From positions 186,001 through 250,000 of the forward strand of contig NZ_PYVX01000003.1 of the NCBI RefSeq assembly GCF_003056305.1: a stretch of DNA of 64,000 nt, written 5' to 3'. Under the pieces are notes generated by a model, which was not told the DNA's origin, made no database searches, and saw nothing but the letters and a program-made list of their open reading frames with translations. Shown piece by piece: positions 1 to 10,415 of the stretch. The position numbers and the translations under genes were made by a program. The stretch comes from Halomonas denitrificans (GTDB taxonomy: Bacteria; Pseudomonadota; Gammaproteobacteria; Pseudomonadales; Halomonadaceae). Numbering within the stretch: the stretch's first letter is position 1; each line of letters starts with the position of its first letter.

Positions 1-1908
1 CTGGCCGTGCAGATCCAGGAGCTCGCCGACAAGCAGCCCGACCGCGAGGTCGAGCGCCGCGGCCCGGCGCTGGCCGCCGCCTTCAAGGAGGGCCAGCCGA
101 CCAAGGCCGCCGAGGGCTTCGCCCGCTCCTGCGGGGTCAGCGTGGACCAGCTGATCCACCTGGAGACCGACAAGGGCACCTGGCTCGGGTACCGGGAGCA
201 CCAGCCCGGCGAGGCCACCACCGCGCTGCTGCCGGCCATCGTCGAGAAGGCCATCGGTGCGCTGCCGGTGCCCAAGAACATGCGCTGGGGCGCCTCGCGG
301 GTCGAGTTCTCCCGCCCCGTCCACTGGCTGGTGATGCTCTACGGCAGCCAGGTGGTCGAGGCCAGCGCCTTGGGCCTCGAGGCCGGCCGCACCACCCGCG
401 GCCATCGCTTCCACGCCCCTGCGCCCATCGAGCTCGCCCATGCCGACGACTACCTCGCCGCCCTCGAGGGCGCCTGGGTGCTGGCCGATCGTGACAAGCG
501 CCGCGAGCGGATCCGCGAGCAGGTGCTGGCCGAGGCCGAGGTCCAGGAGGCCACGGCGGTGATCGACGAGGAGCTGCTCGTCGAGGTCAGCGGCCTGGTG
601 GAGTGGCCCGTGGCCCTGACCGGCAGCTTCGACGAGCGCTTCCTCGAGGTGCCGCCGGAGTGTCTGATCTCGTCGATGAAGGCCAACCAGAAGTACTTCC
701 ACCTGCTGGACGAGGCGGGCCGGCTCAAGCCGCTGTTCATCACCGTCTCGAACATCGACAGCGCCGACCCCGACCAGGTGATCCAGGGCAACGAGCGGGT
801 GATCCGTCCGCGCCTGGCCGATGCCGCCTTCTTCTACGACACCGACCGCAAGCAGACCCTGGCCGAGCGCGCCCCGGCGCTGGCCGGCGTGGTGTTCCAG
901 AAGCAGCTCGGCAGCCTGGCCGACAAGGCCCACCGCAACGCCGCCGTGGCCGCCTTCATCGCCGGCCGCATCGAGGGCGACGTGCACGATGCCCGGCGCG
1001 CCGCCGAGCTCGCCAAGTGCGACCTGGTCACCGAGATGGTGCTCGAGTTCCCGGAGCTCCAGGGCACCATGGGTCGCTACTACGCGCTCAACGACGGCGA
1101 GCCCGACGAGGTCGCCCTGGCGCTGGAGGAGCAGTACCTGCCGCGCTTCGCCGGCGACGCCATCCCCCAGGGCCGCACCGGCCTGGCGCTGGCCCTGGCC
1201 GACCGCCTCGACACCCTGACCGGCATCTTCGGCATCGGCCAGCGCCCCAGCGGCACCAAGGACCCCTTCGCCCTGCGCCGTGCGGCCATCGGCGTGATCA
1301 ACATCCTGGTCAAGGGCGAGCTCAGCCTCGACCTGCGCGAGCTGCTCGAGCTGTCGGCCGCCCAGCACCAGGAGCTGCCCTACGCCGAGGGACTGGTCGA
1401 CGAAGTACTCACCTACATGCTCGACCGCTTCCGCGCCTGGGCCAGCGACGAGGGCATCGCCACCGAGGTCTACCTGGCCGTACGCGCCCGGCCGGTCACC
1501 GAGCCCCTCGACTTCGCCCGTCGCCTGCGCGCCGTGCAGGGCTTCGCGCGCCGCGAGGAAGCCGCCGCGCTGGCCGCCGCCAACAAGCGTGTCTCCAACA
1601 TCCTCGCCAAGCAGCAGCATGACGGCGACCTCAGTGTCGATGCCGACCGGCTGCAGGAAGCGGCCGAGAAGACGCTCTTCGAGGGGCTGGAGGCGTGCCG
1701 GGGCCAGGTGATGCCGCTGTTCGCCGAGGCCCGCTACAGCCAGGCCCTGGACACCCTGGCGACCCTTCGCGAGCCGGTGGACCGCTTCTTCGACCAGGTG
1801 ATGGTCATGGCCGAGGATCCCGCCGTGCGTCGCAACCGTCTGGCGCTGCTGGCCGGGCTGCAGGCGCTGTTCCTCGAGGTGGCCGACATCGCCCTGCTCC
1901 AGCAGTAG
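1..1908 (+). CDS. glyS: Glycine--tRNA ligase beta subunit, 5'-truncated by window edge
   Basis: Beta subunit of the heterotetrameric (alpha2beta2) glycyl-tRNA synthetase, which charges tRNA-Gly with glycine in the cytosol. The frame is open from base 1 and no true start is visible; the 635 residues present compare with about 690 in the family, so roughly 50 N-terminal residues lie outside the window. Recognisable segments include MKANQKYFHL, GRTGLALALADRLDTL and GTKDPFALRR, followed by the helical tRNA/anticodon-recognition C-terminus (about the last 100 residues). glyQ would be expected just upstream. A strong terminator follows the stop codon. gmhB follows on the same strand, an arrangement also known from Pseudomonas. 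Confidence 0.96.
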   Translation: MAVQIQELADKQPDREVERRGPALAAAFKEGQPTKAAEGFARSCGVSVDQLIHLETDKGTWLGYREHQPGEATTALLPAIVEKAIGALPVPKNMRWGASRVEFSRPVHWLVMLYGSQVVEASALGLEAGRTTRGHRFHAPAPIELAHADDYLAALEGAWVLADRDKRRERIREQVLAEAEVQEATAVIDEELLVEVSGLVEWPVALTGSFDERFLEVPPECLISSMKANQKYFHLLDEAGRLKPLFITVSNIDSADPDQVIQGNERVIRPRLADAAFFYDTDRKQTLAERAPALAGVVFQKQLGSLADKAHRNAAVAAFIAGRIEGDVHDARRAAELAKCDLVTEMVLEFPELQGTMGRYYALNDGEPDEVALALEEQYLPRFAGDAIPQGRTGLALALADRLDTLTGIFGIGQRPSGTKDPFALRRAAIGVINILVKGELSLDLRELLELSAAQHQELPYAEGLVDEVLTYMLDRFRAWASDEGIATEVYLAVRARPVTEPLDFARRLRAVQGFARREEAAALAAANKRVSNILAKQQHDGDLSVDADRLQEAAEKTLFEGLEACRGQVMPLFAEARYSQALDTLATLREPVDRFFDQVMVMAEDPAVRRNRLALLAGLQALFLEVADIALLQQ

Positions 1909-1927
1909 GCAACCCCCTCAGGGACTC

Positions 1928-1955
1928 AAGGCCGGCGAGCGATCGCCGGCCTTTT
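1928..1955 (+). terminator. Rho-independent terminator after glyS
   Basis: An 11-bp perfect stem (AAGGCCGGCGA with its complement) closes a GCGA tetraloop and is followed by a run of five T. It sits 20 bp after the glyS stop and separates glyS from the parS-bearing region and gmhB. Confidence 0.85.
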
Positions 1956-1999
1956 TCATGTCCGTCATTTATGGCCATCCTTCCCTGACGGAGATGGCA

Positions 2000-2015
2000 T
2001 GTTCCATGTGGAACA
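2000..2015. other. parS-like ParB site 1 (one mismatch)
   Basis: TGTTCCATGTGGAACA is a 16-bp site differing at one central base from the gammaproteobacterial parS palindrome TGTTCCACGTGGAACA. It lies between the glyS terminator and gmhB. ParB would nucleate here; the central change may weaken binding. Confidence 0.7.
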
Positions 2016-2102
2016 TCGCCGGTATCGGCGACGACACAACCTGTGTCAGCCGCCCGCCCCGAGCCCTCGTCGAGAGCCAGGTGGGTAACCCTTGGCAGAC
2101 GA

Positions 2103-2118
2103 TGTTCCACGTGAAACA
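2103..2118. other. parS site 2
   Basis: TGTTCCACGTGAAACA combines one gammaproteobacterial half-site (TGTTCCAC) with the half-site of the classic TGTTTCACGTGAAACA form. It lies about 40 bp upstream of the gmhB start. Confidence 0.85.
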
Positions 2119-2157
2119 CTCCCGCCATCTCCTGGCCGCTACCACCGGATTCGCCCC

Positions 2158-2727
2158 ATGCCTCATCCCTCGAAGCTCGTCATCCTCGATCGCGACGGTG
2201 TCATCAACCACGATTCCGATAACTACGTGAAGTCCCTCGACGAGTGGATCCCCTACCCCACCGCCATCGAGGCCATCGCCCGGCTGAGCCGGGCCGGCTG
2301 GACCGTGGCCATCGCCACCAACCAGTCGGGCATCGCCCGGGGATACTACAGCGAGGCGGTCCTGGCGAGCATGCACGAACGGCTGGAGCAGCTGGTCCAC
2401 CAGGCCGGCGGGGAGATCGCCCACATCGCCTACTGTCCCCACGGCCCGGACGACGGCTGCGACTGCCGCAAGCCACTGACCGGCCTGCTCGAGCAGATCC
2501 GCCGGGCACTCCACCTGGAGAACCTGGAGGGCAGCTGGATGGTCGGCGACAGCCTGCGCGACCTGCAGGCGGGCGAGCCGATGGGCTGTCGTCCGGTGCT
2601 GGTCAGGACCGGCAAGGGGCGTCGTACGGAGGCGAAGGGGGAAGGCCTCGACCAGGCGATGATCTTCGACGACCTGGCCGCCTTCGTGACCTGGCTGCTC
2701 GTCGCGGAGGGGCACGCCGGCGAGTGA
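2158..2727 (+). CDS. gmhB: D-glycero-beta-D-manno-heptose 1,7-bisphosphate 7-phosphatase
   Basis: Cytosolic HAD-superfamily phosphatase that removes the C7 phosphate of heptose 1,7-bisphosphate during synthesis of ADP-heptose for the LPS inner core. The 189-residue product begins MPHPSKLVILDRDGVIN, where D11 and D13 are the nucleophile and acid/base pair; the family zinc-binding set is C93, H95, C101 and C103. TNQSGIARG and the late GDSLRDL motif complete the HAD fold. An upstream in-frame ATG exists, but the 189-codon version matches the usual family length and N-terminus. It lies between glyS and convergent gyrB; a symmetric hairpin separates it from gyrB. Confidence 0.93.
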   Translation: MPHPSKLVILDRDGVINHDSDNYVKSLDEWIPYPTAIEAIARLSRAGWTVAIATNQSGIARGYYSEAVLASMHERLEQLVHQAGGEIAHIAYCPHGPDDGCDCRKPLTGLLEQIRRALHLENLEGSWMVGDSLRDLQAGEPMGCRPVLVRTGKGRRTEAKGEGLDQAMIFDDLAAFVTWLLVAEGHAGE

Positions 2728-2762
2728 GACGACACGCCGCCAACAGGCAGCCCGAAACGCAA

Positions 2763-2788
2763 CGAGGCCGGCTATCAAGCCGGCCTCG
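2763..2788. terminator. Hairpin between convergent gmhB and gyrB
   Basis: A 10-bp stem (CGAGGCCGGC and complement) with a 6-nt loop lies between two converging genes. Neither strand has a strong T-run, so it may be a weak bidirectional terminator or only an mRNA 3'-end stabiliser. Confidence 0.55.
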
Positions 2789-2826
2789 TCGTTGGTGCCG
2801 CCCGTCGGGGGTGGCGGGAAGTGCGA

Positions 2827-2842
2827 TGTTCCACGTGGAACA
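2827..2842. other. parS site 3 (perfect palindrome)
   Basis: TGTTCCACGTGGAACA, the perfect 16-bp parS palindrome, lies 12 bp beyond the gyrB stop codon in the gmhB/gyrB convergent gap. The cognate parA-parB pair lies about 29 kb to the right. Confidence 0.92.
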
Positions 2843-2854
2843 TCGCCGGGACGA

Positions 2855-5278
<2,424 letters not shown>

Positions 5279-5286
5279 CTACTCCG

Positions 5287-6402
5287 TCATGAAGTCTGTC
5301 TGTCCATTGGCAGCAGCTGCCCCTGGCCTGATTCGGAATGTTCCACGTGGAACATCGTCAACTGGGTGTCCGCCTGCCACAGGCCCGCCAGGGCATCGGG
5401 GTCGACGCTGGTGATGAATACCTGGCACTGCATGCGCTCCAGCCACTGGCAGAAGACGCGCCGGTGGTCGCTGTCGAGCTCGGCAGGCAGATCATCGATC
5501 AGGTAGAGGCAGGTCCGCCCGGTCAGCTGCTCGAGCAGACGCCCCTGGGCCAGCTTCAGGGCACTCACCACCAGCTTCTGCTGGCCACGTGAGAGCACTT
5601 CCACCGCCGGCCGCTTGCCGAGCCGTATGCCCAGCTCGGCGCGCTGCGGCCCCTGCTGGGTGAAGCCCATCTGGTGATCGGTGTGGCGCGCCTGGCGGAG
5701 GATGTCGCTCAGCTCACGCTTGCGGTCCCAGCCCCGCGCGTAGCGCACGGCCAGGCCGGGCAGCGTGATGAGTTCCTGCAGGGTGTCCTCGAACACCGGC
5801 AGGAACCTCTCGATCCAGTCACGGCGCATACCGTCCAGCAACCTGCTCCAGTGCACCAGTTCCTGTTCCCAGGCATCCAGTGAAGCATCCGACATTCTAC
5901 CATGCCTGAGAAGGGCATTCCGATGTTTCAGCGCGCGCCGGAAGCGGCGCCAGGCGTCGAGAAAATCGTGTTCCACGTGAAACACGCCCCAGTCCAGGAA
6001 CTCGCGGCGACCGGCGGGAGGGCCCTCCAGCAGGCGGAAGGCATCGGGGTTGATCAGCTGCAGCGGGAGGGTTTCCACCAGCCGCGAGACCCGGTCGAGC
6101 CGTTCGCCGGAGAGGCGCATCTCGAGCTCCGCGGCCTCACGGTGGCGCCGCACGCCGATGGTCACGGCCGGGTCGCCGGCCAGCCGCGCGTGCAGCGTCA
6201 TGGCGTCGGCGTCGTGGGCGATGGCGTGGCGCAGCTGGCGCGCCCGGAACGAGCGACCCATGCCGAGGACATGAATGCCCTCGAGCAGGCTGGTCTTGCC
6301 GCTGCCGTTGGCGCCGGTGAGGAGGTTGATGCGCGGGCCGGGCGTGATGTCGATGGCCTGCAGGTTGCGCAGGCCCTGAAAGGTAAGGCGATCGAGAGGC
6401 AT
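5287..6402 (-). CDS. recF: DNA replication and repair protein RecF
   Basis: SMC-like ATPase that with RecO and RecR loads RecA at single-strand gaps. The 371-residue product starts MPLDRLTFQGLRN; this start gives the standard N-terminus, and a longer in-frame extension upstream is low-complexity arginine-rich sequence. Walker A is GANGSGKTS (residues 30-38), the ABC-type signature is LSRGQQKLVVSALK, and Walker B is LIDDLPAELD. Two parS sites are written into the gene: one encodes VFHVEH (140-145) within a normally conserved RecF segment, the other encodes MFHVEH near residue 350 in a C-terminal tail. The protein is about 14 residues longer than E. coli RecF, mostly in that tail. No strong Shine-Dalgarno is visible, suggesting coupling to dnaN. 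Confidence 0.95.
   Translation of the reverse strand: MPLDRLTFQGLRNLQAIDITPGPRINLLTGANGSGKTSLLEGIHVLGMGRSFRARQLRHAIAHDADAMTLHARLAGDPAVTIGVRRHREAAELEMRLSGERLDRVSRLVETLPLQLINPDAFRLLEGPPAGRREFLDWGVFHVEHDFLDAWRRFRRALKHRNALLRHGRMSDASLDAWEQELVHWSRLLDGMRRDWIERFLPVFEDTLQELITLPGLAVRYARGWDRKRELSDILRQARHTDHQMGFTQQGPQRAELGIRLGKRPAVEVLSRGQQKLVVSALKLAQGRLLEQLTGRTCLYLIDDLPAELDSDHRRVFCQWLERMQCQVFITSVDPDALAGLWQADTQLTMFHVEHSESGQGQLLPMDRQTS
5339..5354. other. parS site 4 (perfect palindrome) inside recF 3' end
   Basis: TGTTCCACGTGGAACA lies within the last 70 bases of recF. On the coding strand it reads as part of the peptide MFHVEH, in the non-conserved C-terminal tail of RecF. Confidence 0.92.
5969..5984. 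other. parS site 5 inside recF
   Basis: TGTTCCACGTGAAACA, the same hybrid form as site 2, is embedded in the middle of recF, where the coding strand spells VFHVEH, a family-conserved stretch after DWG. Confidence 0.85.
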
Positions 6403-6457
6403 GAGAGCAGGTCGACGGCGTCGGCGGCCCCCTCGTCGGGCGCCGCCGGACGGCGTC

Positions 6458-7561
6458 TCAGAGGCGCATGGGCATGACGACGTACATGGCGTCGCCGCCA
6501 CCGGGCTCTTCCATCAGCGCGCTGCTGTTGGGGTCGGCGAGGGTCATCTGCACGCGATCCTCGTCCAGCACGCTGAGCACGTCGACGAGGTAGCCGACGT
6601 TGAAGCCAATCTCCATGGCCGGACCGCTGTACTCGATGGCCACGTTCTCCTCGGCCTCCTCCTGCTCGGGGTTGTTGGCCATGACCCGCAGGTTGCCCTC
6701 CTCGAGGTGCAGGCGCACGCCGCGGTACTTCTCGTTGGAGAGGATGGCGGTGCGCGACAGCACCTGGCGCAGCTCAGCGCGATCGGCGATGAAGACCTTG
6801 TCGCCGCCGCGCGGCACGACCCGCTCGTAGTCGGGGAACTTGCCGTCCACCAGCTTGGAGGTGAAGGTGAAGTCGCCGGTATGGGCCCGCACGTGGGTGG
6901 CGCCGAGGGTCAGGCTGACGGGCTCCTCGCCGTCATCGAGCAGGCGCACCAGCTCCATGATGCCCTTGCGCGGCACGATCAGCTTCTGAGACGGCTCCAC
7001 CTGGATATCGGCGGAGCGTGAGCAGACGGCCAGGCGGTGGCCGTCGGTGGCCACGGTGCGCACCAGGTTGGGGCCCATCTCCAGCAGCATGCCGTTGAGG
7101 TAGTAGCGCACGTCCTGCTGGGCCATGGCGAAGGAGGTCGCATCGATCAGGTGCTTGAGCGTGCCCCGCGGCAGGCTCAGCTCCACGGTGCCCTGGTCGT
7201 CCTCGATGTTCGGGAACTCGGCCACCGGCAGGGTCGAGAGCGTGAAGCGCGAGCGACCGCTGCGCAGCACGGCCCGCCCCTCTTCGAGGGTCAGCTGGAT
7301 CTCCGACTGATCGGGCAGCGACTTGCAAATATCCATCAGCTTACGGGCCGGCACGGTGGCGGAGCCCGGCTCCTCCACGTGGCTGGCCGCGGTGCGCCCG
7401 ATCAGCTCGACCTCGAGATCGGTGCCGGTCAGCGACACCTGCTCCTGGTCGACCTGAATCAGCACGTTGGAGAGTACCGGCAGGGTCTGGCGCCGCTCCA
7501 CCACGCCGGCAACCAGCGTCAGCGGGCGCAGCAGCGCTTCTCGGGAGATGGAAAATTTCAT
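6458..7561 (-). CDS. dnaN: DNA polymerase III beta subunit (sliding clamp)
   Basis: Ring-shaped processivity clamp that tethers polymerase III and many repair proteins to DNA. The product of 367 residues equals the family length (E. coli 366), starting MKFSISREALLRPL with LVAGVVERRQTLPVLSN in domain 1. Blocks such as VATDGHRLAVC and the C-terminal YVVMPMRL, which contributes to the partner-binding pocket, are intact. It lies between dnaA (61-nt gap) and recF (55-nt gap) and is probably cotranscribed from dnaA. Confidence 0.98.
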   Translation of the reverse strand: MKFSISREALLRPLTLVAGVVERRQTLPVLSNVLIQVDQEQVSLTGTDLEVELIGRTAASHVEEPGSATVPARKLMDICKSLPDQSEIQLTLEEGRAVLRSGRSRFTLSTLPVAEFPNIEDDQGTVELSLPRGTLKHLIDATSFAMAQQDVRYYLNGMLLEMGPNLVRTVATDGHRLAVCSRSADIQVEPSQKLIVPRKGIMELVRLLDDGEEPVSLTLGATHVRAHTGDFTFTSKLVDGKFPDYERVVPRGGDKVFIADRAELRQVLSRTAILSNEKYRGVRLHLEEGNLRVMANNPEQEEAEENVAIEYSGPAMEIGFNVGYLVDVLSVLDEDRVQMTLADPNSSALMEEPGGGDAMYVVMPMRL

Positions 7562-7622
7562 GTCGACTCCACTACTTGTCCTGGAGGGATTGAGGCCGGC
7601 GTCCCGACCGCTGGTGTTCCGT

Positions 7623-9092
7623 TCAGCTGGTCAACAGCCTCAGCAGATTCTTGTAGTCCTCGCGGATGTCCGCGCTCTCCTCCTGCAGCGATTTCACCTT
7701 GCGGCAGGCGTGCAGCACCGTGGTGTGATCGCGGCCGCCGAAGGCGTCGCCGATCTCGGGCAGGCTATGATTGGTGAGCTCCTTGGCGAGCGCCATGGCC
7801 ACCTGGCGGGGACGGGCCACCGAGCGCGAGCGCCGCTTGGAGAGCAGATCGGAGAGCTTGATCTTGTAGTACTCGGCCACGGTGCGCTGGATGTTATCCA
7901 CCCCGACCTGCTTGTCCTGCAGCGCCAGCAGGTCCTTGAGCGACTCGCGGATGAAGTCCTGGGTGATCGTCTTACCCATGAAGTGGGAGTCGGCGATCAC
8001 CTTCTTCAGCGCGCCCTCCAGCTCGCGGACGTTGGAGCGGATCTTCTGGGCAATGAAGAAGGCGGCATCGTGGGGCAGGTCGACCTTGGCCTGATCGGCC
8101 TTCTTCATCAGGATGGCCACGCGCGTCTCCAGCTCCGGCGGCTCGATGGCCACCGTCAGCCCCCAGCCGAAGCGCGACTTCAAGCGCTCCTCTACCCCAC
8201 TGATTTCCTTGGGATAACGGTCGGACGTGAGGATCATCTGCTGGCCGCCCTCGAGCAGCGCATTGAAGGTGTGGAAGAACTCCTCCTGGGAGCGCTCCTT
8301 GCCGGCGAAGAACTGGATATCGTCGATCAGCAGGGCGTCGACGCTGCGGTAGAAACGCTTGAAGTCGTTGATCGCATTGAGCTGCAGCGCCTTCACCATG
8401 TCGGCGACGAAGCGCTCGGAATGGAGGTAGACCACGCGGGCGTTCTCGCGCCGGGTCGCCAGGGCATTGCCGACCGCATGCATCAGGTGGGTCTTACCCA
8501 GGCCGACGCCGCCGTAGAGGAATAGCGGGTTGTAGGCCCCGCCGGGGTTCTCGGAGACCTGGCGGGAGGCGGCGCGCGCCAGCTGGTTGGACTTGCCCTC
8601 GACGAAGGTCTCGAAGGTGAAGTTGGGATTGAGGCCGCTATTGTGCTTGAGGCTGCCCTCCACCTGCACCTCGCGCTCACCGCCCCGCCGCTGGCCGGCC
8701 CCCTCCTCGCGCAGCTGGTCGATCTCGCGCTCGTCGCCCACGTCGCCCCGGGGCGGGACCTGCACGGCGGGCGCCGCCGGTGCCCGGGGCGCGGCGGAGA
8801 CCGGGTTGCCCAGCTCACGGGGCTGCGGGTTCGGCGCCGCGCTGCGGCGGCTGCCCACGGTCAGCACCACCTTGGGCGGCTTGGCCGGCGAGAGCTCACG
8901 CATCAGCTCGCTGATCCGCTTGGCATACTTGTCGCTGACCCAGTCGCGCACGAAGCGATTCGGCGCCAGCAGGCGCAACTGGTTGGACTCCCCTTCCTCC
9001 GCCTGCAGCGGACGGATCCAGGTATTGAACTGCTGCGAATTCAGTTCATCCTGCAGGGTATCCAGACATTGTTGCCAGAGAGCCAGTGACAC
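7623..9092 (-). CDS. dnaA: Chromosomal replication initiator DnaA
   Basis: AAA+ initiator that binds DnaA boxes at oriC, melts the unwinding element and loads DnaB. The 489-residue protein has the DnaB-interacting domain I ([17 protein letters not shown]), a long Pro/Ala- and charge-rich domain II linker (about 85-150), Walker [10 protein letters not shown] (194-202) in domain III, Walker [14 protein letters not shown], and the domain IV DNA-binding signature [13 protein letters not shown] near the C-terminus. The linker accounts for its extra length over E. coli DnaA (467). The upstream intergenic region contains DnaA boxes, consistent with autoregulation. It heads the dnaA-dnaN-recF-gyrB cluster. 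Confidence 0.98.
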   Translation of the reverse strand: MSLALWQQCLDTLQDELNSQQFNTWIRPLQAEEGESNQLRLLAPNRFVRDWVSDKYAKRISELMRELSPAKPPKVVLTVGSRRSAAPNPQPRELGNPVSAAPRAPAAPAVQVPPRGDVGDEREIDQLREEGAGQRRGGEREVQVEGSLKHNSGLNPNFTFETFVEGKSNQLARAASRQVSENPGGAYNPLFLYGGVGLGKTHLMHAVGNALATRRENARVVYLHSERFVADMVKALQLNAINDFKRFYRSVDALLIDDIQFFAGKERSQEEFFHTFNALLEGGQQMILTSDRYPKEISGVEERLKSRFGWGLTVAIEPPELETRVAILMKKADQAKVDLPHDAAFFIAQKIRSNVRELEGALKKVIADSHFMGKTITQDFIRESLKDLLALQDKQVGVDNIQRTVAEYYKIKLSDLLSKRRSRSVARPRQVAMALAKELTNHSLPEIGDAFGGRDHTTVLHACRKVKSLQEESADIREDYKNLLRLLTS

Positions 9093-9520
9093 GCGACCTC
9101 ACCTTTGCGTAGAAAACGACCGCCCATTGTATCGCTCGGGCTTCGGGTTATCCACATGACCGAGCCAACGCCGGGTCCTGTGGAAAACCCCGCCACCCCT
9201 CGGCGGCTTGCGGGACGCAGCGGTCAGCGACCCTCGGACGCCGCCGGCCCCTCGAGCCTTGCCCGACACGGGCGCATCGCGGTGAGTGCACTCCCCCTTC
9301 ACCCCATCCCCACTTTGTCCACAGCAGATACACATCAACAATGCATTGATATATATAAAATAAAACGACTTGTTCACACAGCCCGTCCCCAGGAGTGACC
9401 ACAGGGTACGAGACACCCCGGCCTGTCATGGGGGCGAACGGGCAGGGGCACGCGGTCCCACGATCGCGCCGAAAGCCGCGCCGTCAGGGCGTTCCCGGCG
9501 CCGCAAAACACAGGTAAGAA
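9093..9520. other. dnaA-rpmH intergenic region with DnaA boxes; origin-like
   Basis: This non-coding stretch contains a perfect DnaA box TTATCCACA (9148-9156) and near-matches TGTGGAAAA (9179-9187), TTGTCCACA (9315-9323) and TTGTTCACA (9370-9378). An AT-rich block lies at about 9326-9368, in otherwise GC-rich DNA. In Pseudomonas the dnaA-rpmH gap supports autonomous replication, so this is a candidate oriC or a dnaA autoregulatory region. The dnaA promoter must also lie here on the minus strand; I could not assign it confidently. Confidence 0.65.
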
Positions 9521-9549
9521 TTGCACCGCAGGGCTGGAATCACTACAAT
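9521..9549 (+). promoter_or_regulatory. Sigma-70-type promoter for rpmH-rnpA
   Basis: TTGCAC (-35, 9521-9526) and TACAAT (-10, 9544-9549) are separated by 17 bp, about 100 bp upstream of the rpmH start and facing rpmH. Confidence 0.75.
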
Positions 9550-9646
9550 TTCCGGTCTTGAGTCGAATACCCCCGGATCCGCCAGCGGCATCCGGATCTC
9601 TACGAGTGATCCAATCATTCAGAAAACCACGTGGGAATAACGAGTT

Positions 9647-9781
9647 ATGAAACGTACTTTTCAACCCAGCGTCCTCAAGCGCAAGCGCGCACATGGCTTC
9701 CGTGCTCGCATGGCCACCAAGAACGGCCGTGCCGTGCTGGCTCGTCGTCGCGCCAAGGGCCGCAAGCGCCTGAGCGCCTGA
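9647..9781 (+). CDS. rpmH: 50S ribosomal protein L34
   Basis: A 44-residue, very basic ribosomal protein of the large subunit. The sequence begins [18 protein letters not shown] and ends GRKRLSA, a complete match to the usual bacterial L34 length and pattern. It follows a sigma-70-like promoter and precedes rnpA by 13 nt, the classical rpmH-rnpA pair next to dnaA. Confidence 0.97.
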   Translation: MKRTFQPSVLKRKRAHGFRARMATKNGRAVLARRRAKGRKRLSA

Positions 9782-9794
9782 TCGCGGCCCTCGC

Positions 9795-10208
9795 GTGTCT
9801 CGTCAGGGCTATCCCCGGCAGCTGAGACTGCTGACTGCCGGGGACTATCGTCGTGTCTTCGAAACGGCGGCTTTCAAGGTCCATGGCAAGGGGCTGATGG
9901 CTCTGGCCTCACCCAACGCGCTCGGCCACCCGCGACTCGGCCTGATCTTCAGCAAGAAGAACGTACGCCGGGCCGTCGATCGCAACCGCCTCAAGCGCAT
10001 CGTGCGTGACTCCATCCGGCTCCGGCAGCAGCGCCTTCCCGCGGTCGATATCGTGGTGCTGGCCCGGCGAGGAGTCCACGAGCTGGACAACGCTACCGTG
10101 CATCGCCAACTCCACGGGATGTGGCGCCGCCTCGAGCGCGAGGCGAGCAAGTCCGCCCGCGAGCCGGAGCGAGGCACCACGCGGAGCGAAGACACGCACC
10201 GCAAATGA
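9795..10208 (+). CDS. rnpA: Ribonuclease P protein component
   Basis: Small basic protein that assists the RNase P RNA in maturing tRNA 5' ends. The 137-residue product starts at a GTG 13 nt after rpmH. The family RNR signature is in RRAVDRNRLKRIVRDSIR, preceded by the central strand LGLIFSKKNV. The C-terminal 25 residues are charged and low-complexity, typical of variation in the family. In relatives the end of rnpA normally overlaps yidD; here no yidD-like sequence follows. Confidence 0.95.
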   Translation: MSRQGYPRQLRLLTAGDYRRVFETAAFKVHGKGLMALASPNALGHPRLGLIFSKKNVRRAVDRNRLKRIVRDSIRLRQQRLPAVDIVVLARRGVHELDNATVHRQLHGMWRRLEREASKSAREPERGTTRSEDTHRK

Positions 10209-10327
10209 TGACCGGCCCCCTTCGGTCCCAGCGCATCCCGGAGCCTGCATGAGCCTCATCACCCCGCTCTTTGCCGCGCCCCATCGCGTCGACGCCTCGG
10301 ATGCCGCCGGACAGCGTGCGTTTCCCA

Positions 10328-10344
10328 GCCTGCCTCCGGCAGGC
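10328..10344 (+). other. Hairpin in the rnpA-yidC gap; yidD not present
   Basis: The 207-bp space between rnpA and yidC usually holds yidD in this gene neighbourhood. Here I see only a 7-bp GCCTGCC stem with a 3-nt loop followed by TTT, and a 58-codon frame from 10249 that lacks the YidD cysteines and basic N-terminus. The hairpin could be a weak terminator/attenuator before yidC. Confidence 0.5.
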
Positions 10345-10415
10345 TTTCGTGTATCTCGGGTGTGCGACCTGCGTTGCGCCATCGGAATGTTCACTACCCA
10401 TCGGGCAGACCCCTC

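Noticed and set aside
9621..9640. CCACGTGG upstream of rpmH as a further parS site
   Set aside because: Only the central 8 bp match; the flanking bases lack the TGTT and AACA arms of parS.
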